From the NCBI GenBank assembly GCA_016936505.1, contig JAFGXS010000057.1, forward strand, positions 1 to 64,000: a stretch of DNA of 64,000 nucleotides. Direction: 5' to 3'. The notes beneath the pieces were generated by a model. The model made no database searches and was not told the DNA's origin. It saw only the letters and a list, made by a program, of their open reading frames with translations. This document shows, piece by piece, positions 18,977 to 28,166 of the stretch. The stretch is from Bacteroidales bacterium. Lineage in GTDB: Bacteria > Bacteroidota > Bacteroidia > Bacteroidales > F082. Position 1 is the stretch's first letter, and every line of letters starts with the position of its first letter. Position numbers and translations under genes: made by a program.

Positions 18977-21900
18977 ATGATGAGGCCAAATATAAAAGAT
19001 GAAATAAAAAAACGGGTGTTGGTGCTGGACGGAGCCATGGGAACCATGATTCAGCGATACAAACTCAAAGAGGAAGATTATCGGGGTGAGCGGTTTAAAT
19101 CATCATCCCGGCTGTTGCAGGGAAACAATGATTTGCTCAACCTGACACAACCTGAAATTATTCGTTCCATCCATAAAGAATATTTGGAAGCTGGTGCCGA
19201 TATTCTAGAGACCAATACTTTCAATGGAACGCGCATTTCGCAAAGCGATTACGGGCTGGAAGAATATGTTTATGAGATTAACAAATCTGCAGCTCAGATT
19301 GCCCGTACAGTAGCTGATGAATATACCGCGATGAATCCTGAGAAACCCAGATTTGTGGCAGGAGCTATGGGGCCGACCAACAAAACAGCCTCCATGTCTC
19401 CCGAAGTCAACGATCCGGGATACCGTAATGTGACTTTTGACCAGCTGGCTGAGAATTATTATGAGCAGGCTTCCGCTTTGCTGGAAGGCGGCGCTGATAT
19501 TTTGCTGGTGGAAACCATATTTGATACACTGAATGCTAAAGCGGCTTTGTTTGCCATTGACAAGATAGCTGAAGAAAGAAATCAAAAAGGAATTACCGAT
19601 ACCAATATTCCCGTTATGGTGTCGGGAACCATTACCGATGCCAGCGGCAGAACCTTGTCGGGACAAACGTTGGAAGCATTTTTTACTTCTATCAAACATA
19701 TTGACTTGCTCAGTGTAGGACTGAACTGTTCTCTGGGTGCTCAGCAAATGAGGCCGTATCTTGAGGAATTGTCCCACATTGCACCTTATCCGGTGAGTGT
19801 TTACCCCAATGCCGGTTTGCCCAACCAGTTTGGTGAATACGATGAAAGTCCGCATAAAATGGCGGGTCATATCAAGGACTTTTTGGATAACCGTTTTGCT
19901 AATATTGTTGGCGGTTGTTGTGGAACCACTCCTGATCACATCCGGGAGATTGCGCGATTGGCTGAACAATCACAAAAAAGAGATGTCCCTGAAAAAAATC
20001 ACGTCACTGAATTAAGCGGTCTGGAACCCGTAATTGTTTCCAAAGAAAAGAACTTTGTCAACATTGGTGAGCGAACCAATGTGAGTGGATCCAAACGTTT
20101 TGCACGTTTGATTCGTGAAACAAAGTATGAAGAAGCTTTGTCTGTAGCCCGTGACCAGGTGGAAAATGGAGCTCAGGTGCTGGACGTAAGCATGGATGAT
20201 GGGATGTTGGATGCACAAAAGGAAATGGTTACTTTTCTGAACCTTTTGGCATCTGATCCTGATATTGCCCGCTTACCGATTATGATTGATTCATCCAAAT
20301 GGGATGTTATTGAAGCTGGCCTGAAATGTATTCAGGGAAAGGGAATTGTGAATTCCATCAGTCTGAAAAACGGTGAAAAAGAATTTCTGGGTCAGGCCCG
20401 AAAAATAATGGCATATGGTGCTGCGGTTGTGGTTATGGCCTTTGATGAAGAAGGTCAGGCCAGTTCTTTTGAGCGTCGTATTGAGATTTGCAAAAGAGCC
20501 TACGATTTATTGACCACTCAAATTAATTTTCCTCCTGAGGACATTATTTTCGATCCCAATGTATTGGCTATTGGAACCGGAATGGAAGAGCACAATAACT
20601 ATGCGGTAGATTACATCAAGGCTACAAAATGGATTAAGGAGAATTTGCCTCATGCGAAAATAAGTGGTGGAGTAAGTAATCTTTCTTTTGCCTTTCGTGG
20701 CAATAATGCTGTTCGTGAAGCCATGAATTCCGTCTTTCTGTATTATGCCATCAAGGCAGGTATGGATATGGGTATTGTGAATCCTGGTATGTTGCAAATT
20801 TATGATGAAATTCCGTCAGACTTGAGACAATTGGTGGAAGATGTGGTGTTGAACCGAAGAAAAGATGCTACGGAAAGACTTTTGTTGTTTGCCGATAAAA
20901 TAAAAGATAAAGAAGTCAGAAAAACAGAAAAGGAAGATGCCTGGCGTAAAGAACCTGTGTCAAAAAGATTGAGTCATGCATTGGTTAAAGGGATCACAGA
21001 TTTCATAGAAAAGGATGTGGAAGAAGCCCGCAAGCAATATCCCCGTGCACTGGATGTTATTGAACAACCGCTGATGGACGGAATGAATATTGTCGGCGAT
21101 TTGTTTGGCGATGGAAAGATGTTTTTGCCACAGGTGGTGAAAAGTGCTCGTGTAATGAAAAAAGCTGTGGCTTATTTGTTACCTTATATCGAATTGGAGA
21201 AAGTTGAAGGTATGAGTAATGCCGGTAAAATAGTTTTGGCTACAGTGAAAGGAGATGTACACGATATTGGTAAAAACATTGTCGGCGTAGTACTTTCATG
21301 CAATAATTATGAAATTATTGATCTTGGGGTTATGGTTCCGGCTGAAAAAATCCTGGAAACAGCGGAAAAGGAAAAAGCAGATGTCATTGGCCTCAGCGGC
21401 CTGATTACACCTTCACTGGAAGAAATGGTACATGTGGCTTCTGAGATGAAAAGGAGAAACATGAAAACGCCGCTACTTATTGGAGGTGCAACGACTTCTT
21501 CTATCCATACCGCTGTGAAAATTGCCCCGGTTTATGACCAGCCGGTTATTCATGTGCGTGATGCTTCCAAAGTAACAGGCGTTTTAGCAAAACTTCTTTC
21601 TGCAAACCAGAAAGCTTATTATTTGAAAGAAATTGAAGCTTCTTATGAGAAGTTGAGAACCGAACATGCCGGACGTCAGAAAGCTAAGAAATACATTAGT
21701 CTGGAAAAGGCCAGAAAAAATAAATTTCAGGTAAACTGGAATGAAGCTTTCATTGCGAAGCCTGCCTTTATTGGAAATCAATCATTTGATGATTATCCAT
21801 TGGAAAAACTTCGCGAATATATCGACTGGACTTTTTTCTTCCATGCATGGAAACTGAATGGTAAATATCCGGCGATATTTGACGATCCTGTGAAAGGTGA

Positions 21901-22663
21901 AGAAGCCCAAAAATTGTTCCAGGACGCACAAAGCATGCTGGATAAAATTATCTCTGAGAAGTGGTTGAAAGCAAAAGGGGTATTAGGAATCTATCCGGCT
22001 AATGCTTTGGACGACAGTGTGGAGATTTATTCCGAAAAGGGAAAGCCAATCGATACCTATCATTTTTTACGCAATCAGGAAGAAAAAGAAGGGGATTATC
22101 CAAACCTATGTTTGTCCGATTTTGTTGCCCCTAAAGAAACCGGCATTACAGATTATATGGGATTTTTTGCTGTAACGGCTGGTTTGGGAATAGAAGAACG
22201 CATCAAAGCGTTTGAACAAGACCATGATGATTATTCAGCCATCATGTTGAAAGTTTTAGCTGATCGCCTGGCAGAAGCTTTTGCCGAACATTTGCATGAG
22301 CGTATCCGTAAGGAATTTTGGGCTTATGCTCCGGATGAACAACTTTCCATATCGGAACTATTGAGAGAAAAATACAGAGGTATTCGTCCGGCTGGAGGAT
22401 ATCCGGCATGTCCCGAACACTCTGAAAAAGAAAAAATGTTTGATTTATTGCAGGCTACAGAAAAAGCGGATATCAGCCTTACGGAAAGTTATGCCATGTA
22501 TCCTGCTGCTTCGGTGAGTGCCTATGTTTTTGCCCATCCCGATGCACAATATTTTAACGTAGGTAATATTTTACCCGATCAGGTGGCGGATTATGCTTTG
22601 CGTAAAAAGCTGACCGAGGAAAAAGTAAAACAATTGTTGAACAGGAGCCTGGCTGATGATTGA
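18977..22663 (+). CDS. metH: Cobalamin-dependent methionine synthase
   Basis: Transfers a methyl group from 5-methyl-THF through cobalamin to homocysteine. The 1228-residue protein has all four modules: homocysteine-binding (to ~330, Zn ligands in NCSLG and GGCCGTTP), pterin-binding (~355-620, [11 protein letters not shown]), B12-binding (~650-890, with DVHDIGKN placing the lower-ligand His at 762), and SAM-binding activation (~920-1228, [15 protein letters not shown]). The SAM riboswitch sits in its leader. The Met pair at 18977 ([13 protein letters not shown]) fits other MetH starts. Confidence 0.98.
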   Translation: MMRPNIKDEIKKRVLVLDGAMGTMIQRYKLKEEDYRGERFKSSSRLLQGNNDLLNLTQPEIIRSIHKEYLEAGADILETNTFNGTRISQSDYGLEEYVYEINKSAAQIARTVADEYTAMNPEKPRFVAGAMGPTNKTASMSPEVNDPGYRNVTFDQLAENYYEQASALLEGGADILLVETIFDTLNAKAALFAIDKIAEERNQKGITDTNIPVMVSGTITDASGRTLSGQTLEAFFTSIKHIDLLSVGLNCSLGAQQMRPYLEELSHIAPYPVSVYPNAGLPNQFGEYDESPHKMAGHIKDFLDNRFANIVGGCCGTTPDHIREIARLAEQSQKRDVPEKNHVTELSGLEPVIVSKEKNFVNIGERTNVSGSKRFARLIRETKYEEALSVARDQVENGAQVLDVSMDDGMLDAQKEMVTFLNLLASDPDIARLPIMIDSSKWDVIEAGLKCIQGKGIVNSISLKNGEKEFLGQARKIMAYGAAVVVMAFDEEGQASSFERRIEICKRAYDLLTTQINFPPEDIIFDPNVLAIGTGMEEHNNYAVDYIKATKWIKENLPHAKISGGVSNLSFAFRGNNAVREAMNSVFLYYAIKAGMDMGIVNPGMLQIYDEIPSDLRQLVEDVVLNRRKDATERLLLFADKIKDKEVRKTEKEDAWRKEPVSKRLSHALVKGITDFIEKDVEEARKQYPRALDVIEQPLMDGMNIVGDLFGDGKMFLPQVVKSARVMKKAVAYLLPYIELEKVEGMSNAGKIVLATVKGDVHDIGKNIVGVVLSCNNYEIIDLGVMVPAEKILETAEKEKADVIGLSGLITPSLEEMVHVASEMKRRNMKTPLLIGGATTSSIHTAVKIAPVYDQPVIHVRDASKVTGVLAKLLSANQKAYYLKEIEASYEKLRTEHAGRQKAKKYISLEKARKNKFQVNWNEAFIAKPAFIGNQSFDDYPLEKLREYIDWTFFFHAWKLNGKYPAIFDDPVKGEEAQKLFQDAQSMLDKIISEKWLKAKGVLGIYPANALDDSVEIYSEKGKPIDTYHFLRNQEEKEGDYPNLCLSDFVAPKETGITDYMGFFAVTAGLGIEERIKAFEQDHDDYSAIMLKVLADRLAEAFAEHLHERIRKEFWAYAPDEQLSISELLREKYRGIRPAGGYPACPEHSEKEKMFDLLQATEKADISLTESYAMYPAASVSAYVFAHPDAQYFNVGNILPDQVADYALRKKLTEEKVKQLLNRSLADD

Positions 22664-22726
22664 AAAATTAATAATGAAGAATAAAAATAATGTCCTATTA
22701 TCGAGAAGTATCTGTTGCAGGAATTA

Positions 22727-22799
22727 GATTCTTCACTGCGTTCAGAATGACAAACTTGCGTTGAAGCTATTTTCATATTGAGCGAAGCGAGATATCTCG
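22727..22799. repeat. Dispersed intergenic inverted repeat (Bacteroidota-type)
   Basis: Left arm 22727-22752 (GATTCTTCACTGCGTTCAGA...) and right arm 22771-22796 (...TTGAGCGAAGCGAGATATC) are imperfect inverted copies with roughly two-thirds identity. A perfect 12-bp palindrome CGAGATATCTCG closes the element at 22788-22799. The minus-strand translation of the left arm gives CHSERSEESN, a peptide familiar as a spurious prediction from dispersed repeats in many bacterial genomes. It lies between metH and metF and could fold as a hairpin in the transcript. Confidence 0.75.
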
Positions 22800-22867
22800 T
22801 TCCACTACTGGAATAGATTTTTTCTTCTCTTATCCAGGACAAGATTTGATTATATAATAAAGAACCC

Positions 22868-22888
22868 GGTCTTCGGTCTCCCGACTTC
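22868..22888. repeat. Three degenerate heptamers before metF
   Basis: GGTCTTC, GGTCTCC and CGACTTC lie head to tail. They resemble low-complexity heptamer tracts found between genes in Bacteroidota. No function is known. Confidence 0.4.
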
Positions 22889-22905
22889 CGGCTAATGCAA
22901 TAAAA

Positions 22906-23868
22906 ATGAGCGATATTAAAGTAACCGAACATATTAACAAAGCAGATAAAACACTGTTTTCTTTTGAGCTGCTTCCTCCGTTGAAAGGACAAAATTTTGA
23001 GTCTGTTCAGCGAACCATTGATCCTTTGCTGGAGTTTGATCCGGCATTCATCAACATAACTTATCACCAGGAAGAGGTGGTGTACGAAAATCTTTCGAAT
23101 GGTTTGATGAAAAAGAAAACGGTTCGAAAAAGGCCTGGAACGGTAGGAATTTCTGCAGCCATTAAATTCCGTTATGGAATACCCGTTGTTCCTCACATGA
23201 TTTGTGGTGGGTTTACAAAAGAAGATACAGAAAATGCGCTCATTGATTTAAACTTTCTTGGGGTAAAAAACCTGTTGCTTGTGCGCGGAGACCCTCAACC
23301 CGGCCAGAAGAATTTCGTTCCTGAAAAAGAAGGCAATAGTCATTCGCTTGATTTAGTCGAACAGGTCGCGCGTCTTAATAATGGCCAGTATATGGATCAA
23401 AGTTTGCAAAATACTACAACTACTGATTTTTGTATTGGTGTTGCCGGTTACCCGGAGAAACACATGGAGTCGCCCAACCTGGAAAGCGACCTTCATTTTT
23501 TAAAAAAGAAAGTGGATGCCGGAGCTTCTTACATTGTTACCCAAATGTTTTTCGATAATCAGAAATTTTTCGATTTTGTTAAAACCTGTCGTGCAAAAGG
23601 TATTGATGTACCCATTATTCCAGGTTTAAAGCCAATTACATCGAACAAACAACTGGTATCTATTCCTAAAACATTTAATGTGGACTTGCCTGAAGGTCTG
23701 GTGAAAGAAATGCTCAAGTGTAAAACCAACGACGAAATTAAACAGGTGGGTGTGGAATGGTCCATTCAGCAGTCTCGTGAATTATTGAAATTTGGCGTTC
23801 CTGTGCTTCATTTTTATACCATGGACAAAGCTGATAATATCAGAAAAATCGCAAAAGCAGTATTTTAG
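22906..23868 (+). CDS. metF: Methylenetetrahydrofolate reductase
   Basis: Reduces 5,10-methylene-THF to 5-methyl-THF, the methyl donor for MetH. The 320-residue TIM-barrel flavoprotein shows FSFELLPPLKGQNFESV (22-38 region), the HMICGGFTKED strand, LVRGDPQPGQ, GVAGYPEKHMESP, and GASYIVTQMFFDNQKFFDFV. It follows metH on the same strand after 242 nt. No TAnnTTTG box was seen in that gap, so it may be read through from metH and share its SAM control. Confidence 0.96.
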   Translation: MSDIKVTEHINKADKTLFSFELLPPLKGQNFESVQRTIDPLLEFDPAFINITYHQEEVVYENLSNGLMKKKTVRKRPGTVGISAAIKFRYGIPVVPHMICGGFTKEDTENALIDLNFLGVKNLLLVRGDPQPGQKNFVPEKEGNSHSLDLVEQVARLNNGQYMDQSLQNTTTTDFCIGVAGYPEKHMESPNLESDLHFLKKKVDAGASYIVTQMFFDNQKFFDFVKTCRAKGIDVPIIPGLKPITSNKQLVSIPKTFNVDLPEGLVKEMLKCKTNDEIKQVGVEWSIQQSRELLKFGVPVLHFYTMDKADNIRKIAKAVF

Positions 23869-23873
23869 AAAAT

Positions 23874-23913
23874 CTGTTAAAAAACTTAAAAACAGACTGT
23901 TAAAAACTGTTAA
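23874..23913. repeat. Three CTGTTAA copies between metF and the yfdX-like gene
   Basis: CTGTTAA occurs at 23874, 23897 and 23907. The last two start 10 bp apart, about one helical turn. They lie 70-110 bp upstream of the lipoprotein start. They could be operator sites, or AT-rich chance. Confidence 0.35.
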
Positions 23914-23984
23914 TCTGTATTCCGTCCCTTGTTTTTTGATTTCCTTTGTTCTCCCGAAAAAGTAATACTGAGAAGGAGAACTCA

Positions 23985-24935
23985 ATGGAAAGGAAACCAT
24001 TACATCTATTATTAATATTAATAACAGTCTTTAGTATAGCAGGTCTTACTTCATGTAATGAGGGAAATGCCAAATCCTCACATTCGACATCAGAGATTTT
24101 TTTGAAAAGGCCGGATTCATTATATATGTCTCGTCAACTGCTTGCGGATAGGGTTCAGGAGCAGGCTCAGGTTGAAATAAAAAAACAGCAGGCCTATTTT
24201 AAAAAGGACGCATTAAATTGTATTACCGAAACCAACGAAACCCTCAAGGCACTTGCATCAGGTAACCTGAAAGCAGCAAAAGAACAAGTTCTACAGGCTA
24301 TTTCTGACGCACAAAAGGTTGAGAAAGACTTTCCTGATATTAATTATGTTCCTGTAAATATTTCCGTTAGTAGTAGTGATTTTGTTAGCACCATGCAACA
24401 AGTGGACAAACTATTAACAGAATCGAGACTGGCTATGAAAAAAGGATACTATCAGCAGGCTTCTGAATTATTGAATCAGATGAAAAGCGAAATTGATATC
24501 ACAACAGTGAATATGTTGTTTGGTTCATATCCTGAAAAGCTTGAAGAGGTAGAAGCTTTGCTTGATAACAATAAAATTAATGATGCAGAAAATGTACTTT
24601 ACGGTTTATTGAACTCCCTGCAAATAAAACAGACCATACTGCCTATTCCTGTTTTAAGAGCTGAAGCCATGATTGCCCAGTCAGCAGTTTCATTTGCTAC
24701 AAACAAGGCAACCTCTGTAAATCTGCTAAAGAATGCTGATTATCAGCTTCAGTTAGCAGAAGCTATGGGTTACGGAAATTTTGATAAAGAATATGTTTTG
24801 CTTTCAAAGCAAATCAGAAATATTGTTCAGGAAATTCAGGAAGGAAAAAATACTCAAAGCGAATTTTTAGCCTTACATAATAATGTGGATCAGTTTAAAT
24901 CCCGTTTGTTTTATGTAAGTAAAGATATCAGATAA
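23985..24935 (+). CDS. YfdX-family lipoprotein
   Basis: A 316-residue predicted lipoprotein: basic N-terminus, hydrophobic segment 6-20 and lipobox GLTSC with lipidated Cys24. The mature part matches YfdX: alanine/lysine-rich helices, SEIDITTVNMLFGSYP, then ILPIPVLRAEAMIAQSA and a C-terminal AEAMGYGNFDKEY. E. coli YfdX is linked to acid and other stress; the molecular function is unresolved. The start at 23985 has a good AGGAG ribosome-binding site at the right spacing, unusual in this window, whereas a TTG 13 codons earlier has none. Confidence 0.88.
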   Translation: MERKPLHLLLILITVFSIAGLTSCNEGNAKSSHSTSEIFLKRPDSLYMSRQLLADRVQEQAQVEIKKQQAYFKKDALNCITETNETLKALASGNLKAAKEQVLQAISDAQKVEKDFPDINYVPVNISVSSSDFVSTMQQVDKLLTESRLAMKKGYYQQASELLNQMKSEIDITTVNMLFGSYPEKLEEVEALLDNNKINDAENVLYGLLNSLQIKQTILPIPVLRAEAMIAQSAVSFATNKATSVNLLKNADYQLQLAEAMGYGNFDKEYVLLSKQIRNIVQEIQEGKNTQSEFLALHNNVDQFKSRLFYVSKDIR

Positions 24936-24957
24936 AGATTTTATGTGTTCGTTTATT

Positions 24958-24995
24958 CCCGGAAGCCTATTCATTTCAGACTTCCGGGATTTTTA
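24958..24995 (+). terminator. Intrinsic terminator of the YfdX-family gene
   Basis: CCCGGAAG pairs perfectly with CTTCCGGG across a 15-nt loop and is followed by ATTTTTATTTT, 22 nt after the stop codon. Confidence 0.88.
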
Positions 24996-25016
24996 TTTTC
25001 ATGATGCCTTTTTTTC

Positions 25017-25024
25017 TATTTTTG
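25017..25024 (+). promoter_or_regulatory. -7 promoter element of the GGGP synthase gene
   Basis: TATTTTTG lies 37 nt before the start codon and follows the upstream terminator. Confidence 0.6.
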
Positions 25025-25061
25025 TCCACTGTCAAAATAAACATGCACTTAATAAAGATTC

Positions 25062-25796
25062 ATGAAAGTAATTGACCAATTCCTAAAACCACAAAAACAA
25101 CTGGCGGTTCTTATCGATCCGGATAAATTAAATGATGAGCAGGTTGAGATTGTTGCAAAGAATGCACAAAAATCAGGAGTGAATTTTTTGTTTGTTGGTG
25201 GCAGTTTAATGACAAGTGATACATTACACCGTTGTATTAAGGTTCTTAAAGAAAACAGCAATATTCCTGTTGTGCTTTTCCCGGGAAGCACATACCAGGT
25301 AAGTCGTGATGCCGACGCCATGCTGTTTTTATCCCTGATTTCGGGCCGTAATCCTGATATGTTGATCGGAATGCATGTTATTGCAGCTCCTTATGTTAAA
25401 TTAAGCGGAGTCGAAACTGTTCCAACAGGATATATGCTTATCGATAGCGGACAGCCTACATCCGTAACGTACATGAGTCATTCGTTTCCCATTCCTCACG
25501 ATAAAAAAGATATTGCAGCCTGTACTGCTATGGCTGGAGAAATGTTAGGATTGCGACTAATTTTTATGGATGCCGGAAGCGGGGCTCAGATAACCATATC
25601 AGAGGAAATGATTCGTTTTGTTAAAGGTAGTATTGAAGTTCCTCTAATCATTGGCGGAGGCATCCGCACTCCGGAAATTGCACAAAATGTACTCAATGCA
25701 GGTGCTGACACCATAGTTGTTGGAAATCATTTTGAAAATAATCCGGAAGAGATTTTCCAGTTTATGGATGTGATTAACAATTACAACGCAAAATAG
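25062..25796 (+). CDS. Geranylgeranylglyceryl phosphate synthase family (PcrB/GGGPS group II)
   Basis: TIM-barrel prenyltransferase joining a polyprenyl diphosphate to glycerol-1-phosphate, the reaction that starts archaeal-type ether lipids; Bacteroidota carry a related group. The 244 residues show AVLIDPDKL (16-23), VGGSLM, the YMLIDSGQPTSVTYMS loop, FMDAGSGA, and the phosphate-binding IIGGGIRTPE and ADTIVVGNHFE. The 3' end overlaps the convergent cinA end by 16 bp. The physiological product in such bacteria is unclear. Confidence 0.92.
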   Translation: MKVIDQFLKPQKQLAVLIDPDKLNDEQVEIVAKNAQKSGVNFLFVGGSLMTSDTLHRCIKVLKENSNIPVVLFPGSTYQVSRDADAMLFLSLISGRNPDMLIGMHVIAAPYVKLSGVETVPTGYMLIDSGQPTSVTYMSHSFPIPHDKKDIAACTAMAGEMLGLRLIFMDAGSGAQITISEEMIRFVKGSIEVPLIIGGGIRTPEIAQNVLNAGADTIVVGNHFENNPEEIFQFMDVINNYNAK

Positions 25797-27037
25797 TTTT
25801 CCTGGATTAATTCCTGTCTGATCATATTTAAAGCTGCCAGTGCCGCACGACGAATGTTGCGGTCGCGTTGAGGCCCGAAGTGAAATTTTTTGGCTTTAAT
25901 ACCACCTTCGTAAGCTATGGCAATCCACGTTGTGCCAACAGGTTTTTCTTCTGTACCACCATCAGGTCCTGCAATACCAGAAACCGCCACAGAGAAATCA
26001 GTATGTAATCTTTCTCGCACTCCTGCAGCCATTTGCTTTACTACTTCTTCACTCACTGCTCCATGATTCTCCAGTGTTTCCTGTAGAACCCCAAGTTGTT
26101 CTATTTTCACTTCATTGGCATAGGAAACCACAGAACCTTTAAAATATGCTGAACTACCAGCGATACTTGTAATCAGGTGAGCTATATAGCCTCCAGTACA
26201 GCTTTCTGCAGTGGAAACTGTTTTCCCCTGTTCTTTCAACAGTTTTCCAACTACTTCTTCCAGTGTACAGTCGCAATAACCGAAAATGGCTTTAGGAATG
26301 TATTGTTCCAGTCTGCGCAGCAATTGATCCAGCTCATTTTCCAGCGCTTCTTTATCTGAACCTTTGGCAGAAAGCCGTAGGCGTACAATTCCGGGTTGAG
26401 GTAAATAGGCCAGTTTCACATGAGAAGGCAGATTATCTTCCCAGTCTTTGATTTTTTCAGCAAGAAATGATTCTCCCATGCCTGTTGTCATTACTGTTTT
26501 GTGGACAATAGCCTCCAGCCGAAAATGCTTTTGAAGTCTTGGGATTACTTCTTCAGACATTAGCGTTTTCATCTCCAGCGGCACGCCCGGCATAGAAACA
26601 ATTACCTTTCCACTCTGTTCAAACCACATGCCGGGTGCTGTACCGGTTCTGTTCAAAAGCGGAGAGCATTTTTCAGGAACCATAGCCTGTAATCGGTTCA
26701 CTTCTGTAACTTCAAAATTAAGAACAGAAAAAATTCTTTTCACATTTTCCAGACTGGGTTCGTGAAAAACCATTTCAGAATTAAAATATTCAGCCAGGGT
26801 TTTTTTTGTGATGTCATCTTTGGTGGGACCCAATCCCCCTGAAAACAAAATTATATCAACTCTTTCTTTTGCCTGATCTAAAGCTTTTCGGATGTCAGAA
26901 GCCTCATCGGCAATGCTGGTAATCTGCTTTACCTGAATTCCGGCTTTGTTTAATTCGGCTCCCATCCACGAAGCATTGGTGTTCACAACCTGCCCAATTA
27001 ATAATTCGTCGCCAATGTTGATGATTTCTGCTGTCAT
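25781..27037 (-). CDS. cinA: CinA-family protein / nicotinamide-nucleotide amidase
   Basis: Two-domain protein of pyridine-nucleotide recycling: the N-terminal molybdopterin-binding-like COG1058 domain (MTAEIINIGDELLIGQVVNTNASW, ILFSGGLGPTKDD) and the C-terminal amidase domain with TAESCTGGYIAHLITSIAGS, where the Ser of AESCTGG is the expected nucleophile. The 418 residues are full length. It is transcribed divergently from the nucleoside phosphorylase from an overlapping palindromic promoter. Confidence 0.95.
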   Translation of the reverse strand: MTAEIINIGDELLIGQVVNTNASWMGAELNKAGIQVKQITSIADEASDIRKALDQAKERVDIILFSGGLGPTKDDITKKTLAEYFNSEMVFHEPSLENVKRIFSVLNFEVTEVNRLQAMVPEKCSPLLNRTGTAPGMWFEQSGKVIVSMPGVPLEMKTLMSEEVIPRLQKHFRLEAIVHKTVMTTGMGESFLAEKIKDWEDNLPSHVKLAYLPQPGIVRLRLSAKGSDKEALENELDQLLRRLEQYIPKAIFGYCDCTLEEVVGKLLKEQGKTVSTAESCTGGYIAHLITSIAGSSAYFKGSVVSYANEVKIEQLGVLQETLENHGAVSEEVVKQMAAGVRERLHTDFSVAVSGIAGPDGGTEEKPVGTTWIAIAYEGGIKAKKFHFGPQRDRNIRRAALAALNMIRQELIQENYFAL

Positions 27038-27050
27038 TTCCTTAATTTTT

Positions 27051-27066
27051 TACCTTTGCAAAGGTA
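27051..27066. promoter_or_regulatory. Palindromic overlapping divergent -7 elements (cinA / nucleoside phosphorylase)
   Basis: TACCTTTGCAAAGGTA is a perfect 16-bp palindrome that reads TACCTTTG, a TAnnTTTG box, on both strands. The plus box ends 25 nt before the phosphorylase ATG and the minus box 21 nt before the cinA ATG, so each is correctly placed for its gene. Confidence 0.75.
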
Positions 27067-27083
27067 TAGATTAAAAATGCAAC

Positions 27084-27959
27084 ATGAAGACGAAAGATGC
27101 TGAATTGGTACTGAATACTGAAGGAAGTATTTATCATTTGAATTTGAACCCCGGTGATGTGGCCGAAACCATTTTTTTGGTTGGTGATCCTGGTCGTGCC
27201 CATTTGATTTCAACTTATTTTGATGAAATTGAATTTGAAACGCAGAACCGTGAAATAAACACATTTACAGGTTATTATAAAGAAAAAAGGTTGACAGTAA
27301 TGTCAACAGGTATGGGAACCGACAATATTGAAATTGTAGTGAACGAACTGGATGCACTGTTCAATATTGATTTTGAAACCAAAATGCCCAAAGAAGATAA
27401 AACGATTTTGAACCTGATCCGTATTGGAACTTCTGGCGCTTTACAGGGCGATATAGGCGTGGTAGAATCTTATGTGGTTTCAGAGTACAGCATCGGTCTG
27501 GACGGGTTGGCTTATTTCTATAAGGACGGTCCTTATGTGATTGAAAAGGAAATGACCGATGAATTTATCAGTTACATGAACTGGGATTCAAATCTTCCTC
27601 GTCCTTATGGTATTAAGGGTTCTGAATATTTGCTGGAAAAACTGGGAAAGGGCTGGATTAAAGGAATTACCCTGACAGCTCCCGGATTTTATGCTCCACA
27701 AGGACGAGAGCTTCGCTTGGAAGTACAGGATAAAACCATTATCGACAGGGCTCATAAATACAAATACAATGGTTTCCCGATCACCAATTTTGAAATGGAG
27801 ACTTCAGCGTTGTATTCACTTTCAGCCATGTTGGGACATAATGCGATGACTGTTTGTGATATTATTGCAAACCGTGTAAATAATGAGTTCAATCCCAATT
27901 ACAAGGAAAGCATGAAAAACCTCATCTATCAGATGTTGGAGCGCGTGCTGGAACTGTAA
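27084..27959 (+). CDS. Nucleoside phosphorylase (uridine phosphorylase-like)
   Basis: Phosphorolysis of a nucleoside to base and ribose-1-phosphate (PNP/UDP superfamily). In 291 residues: VGDPGRAHLIS (phosphate/ribose loop near the N-terminus), MSTGMGTDNIEIVVNEL, RIGTSGALQ, and NFEMETSALYSLSAMLGH, the Met-Glu-containing ribose-binding motif. The substrate (uridine or purine nucleosides) is not fixed by sight. Its stop codon abuts the end of the convergent DUF5808 gene with no spacer. Confidence 0.9.
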   Translation: MKTKDAELVLNTEGSIYHLNLNPGDVAETIFLVGDPGRAHLISTYFDEIEFETQNREINTFTGYYKEKRLTVMSTGMGTDNIEIVVNELDALFNIDFETKMPKEDKTILNLIRIGTSGALQGDIGVVESYVVSEYSIGLDGLAYFYKDGPYVIEKEMTDEFISYMNWDSNLPRPYGIKGSEYLLEKLGKGWIKGITLTAPGFYAPQGRELRLEVQDKTIIDRAHKYKYNGFPITNFEMETSALYSLSAMLGHNAMTVCDIIANRVNNEFNPNYKESMKNLIYQMLERVLEL

Positions 27960-28166
27960 TCAGGAAAAAAGAGCATACGCAACAAGTGTGCCCAGAAAAA
28001 CTACAATCAATACATAAGAGTAGGGATTACCAAAATTTAGTGTCCACCCGAAGGTTGGTGCCTTTTTGGGTACTATCAATCTTTTGTCTTTTTTGTTAAC
28101 ATAAAAAATACCCCTCCAGTTGTTGGGATTGGTGTCTTCTAAATTAGGAAGCTGACTATTTTTCAT
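27960..28166 (-). CDS. DUF5808-type small membrane protein
   Basis: A 68-residue protein: the segment NWRGIFYVNKKDKRLIVPKK followed by GWTLNFGNP resembles the DUF5808 domain, and a C-terminal hydrophobic stretch (YVLIVVFLGTLVAYALF) is a likely membrane anchor. It overlaps the end of the alpha/beta hydrolase gene by 4 bp (ATGA), so translation is probably coupled. Function unknown. Confidence 0.8.
   Translation of the reverse strand: MKNSQLPNLEDTNPNNWRGIFYVNKKDKRLIVPKKAPTFGWTLNFGNPYSYVLIVVFLGTLVAYALFS

Noticed and set aside
19205-19969. 254-codon minus-strand frame inside metH
   Set aside because: It is long by chance opposite a conserved coding region; no recognisable domain and no promoter.
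22591-23196. 201-codon minus-strand frame over the metH-metF spacer
   Set aside because: It includes the CHSERSEESN string produced by the dispersed repeat and overlaps both flanking genes, so it is an artefact.
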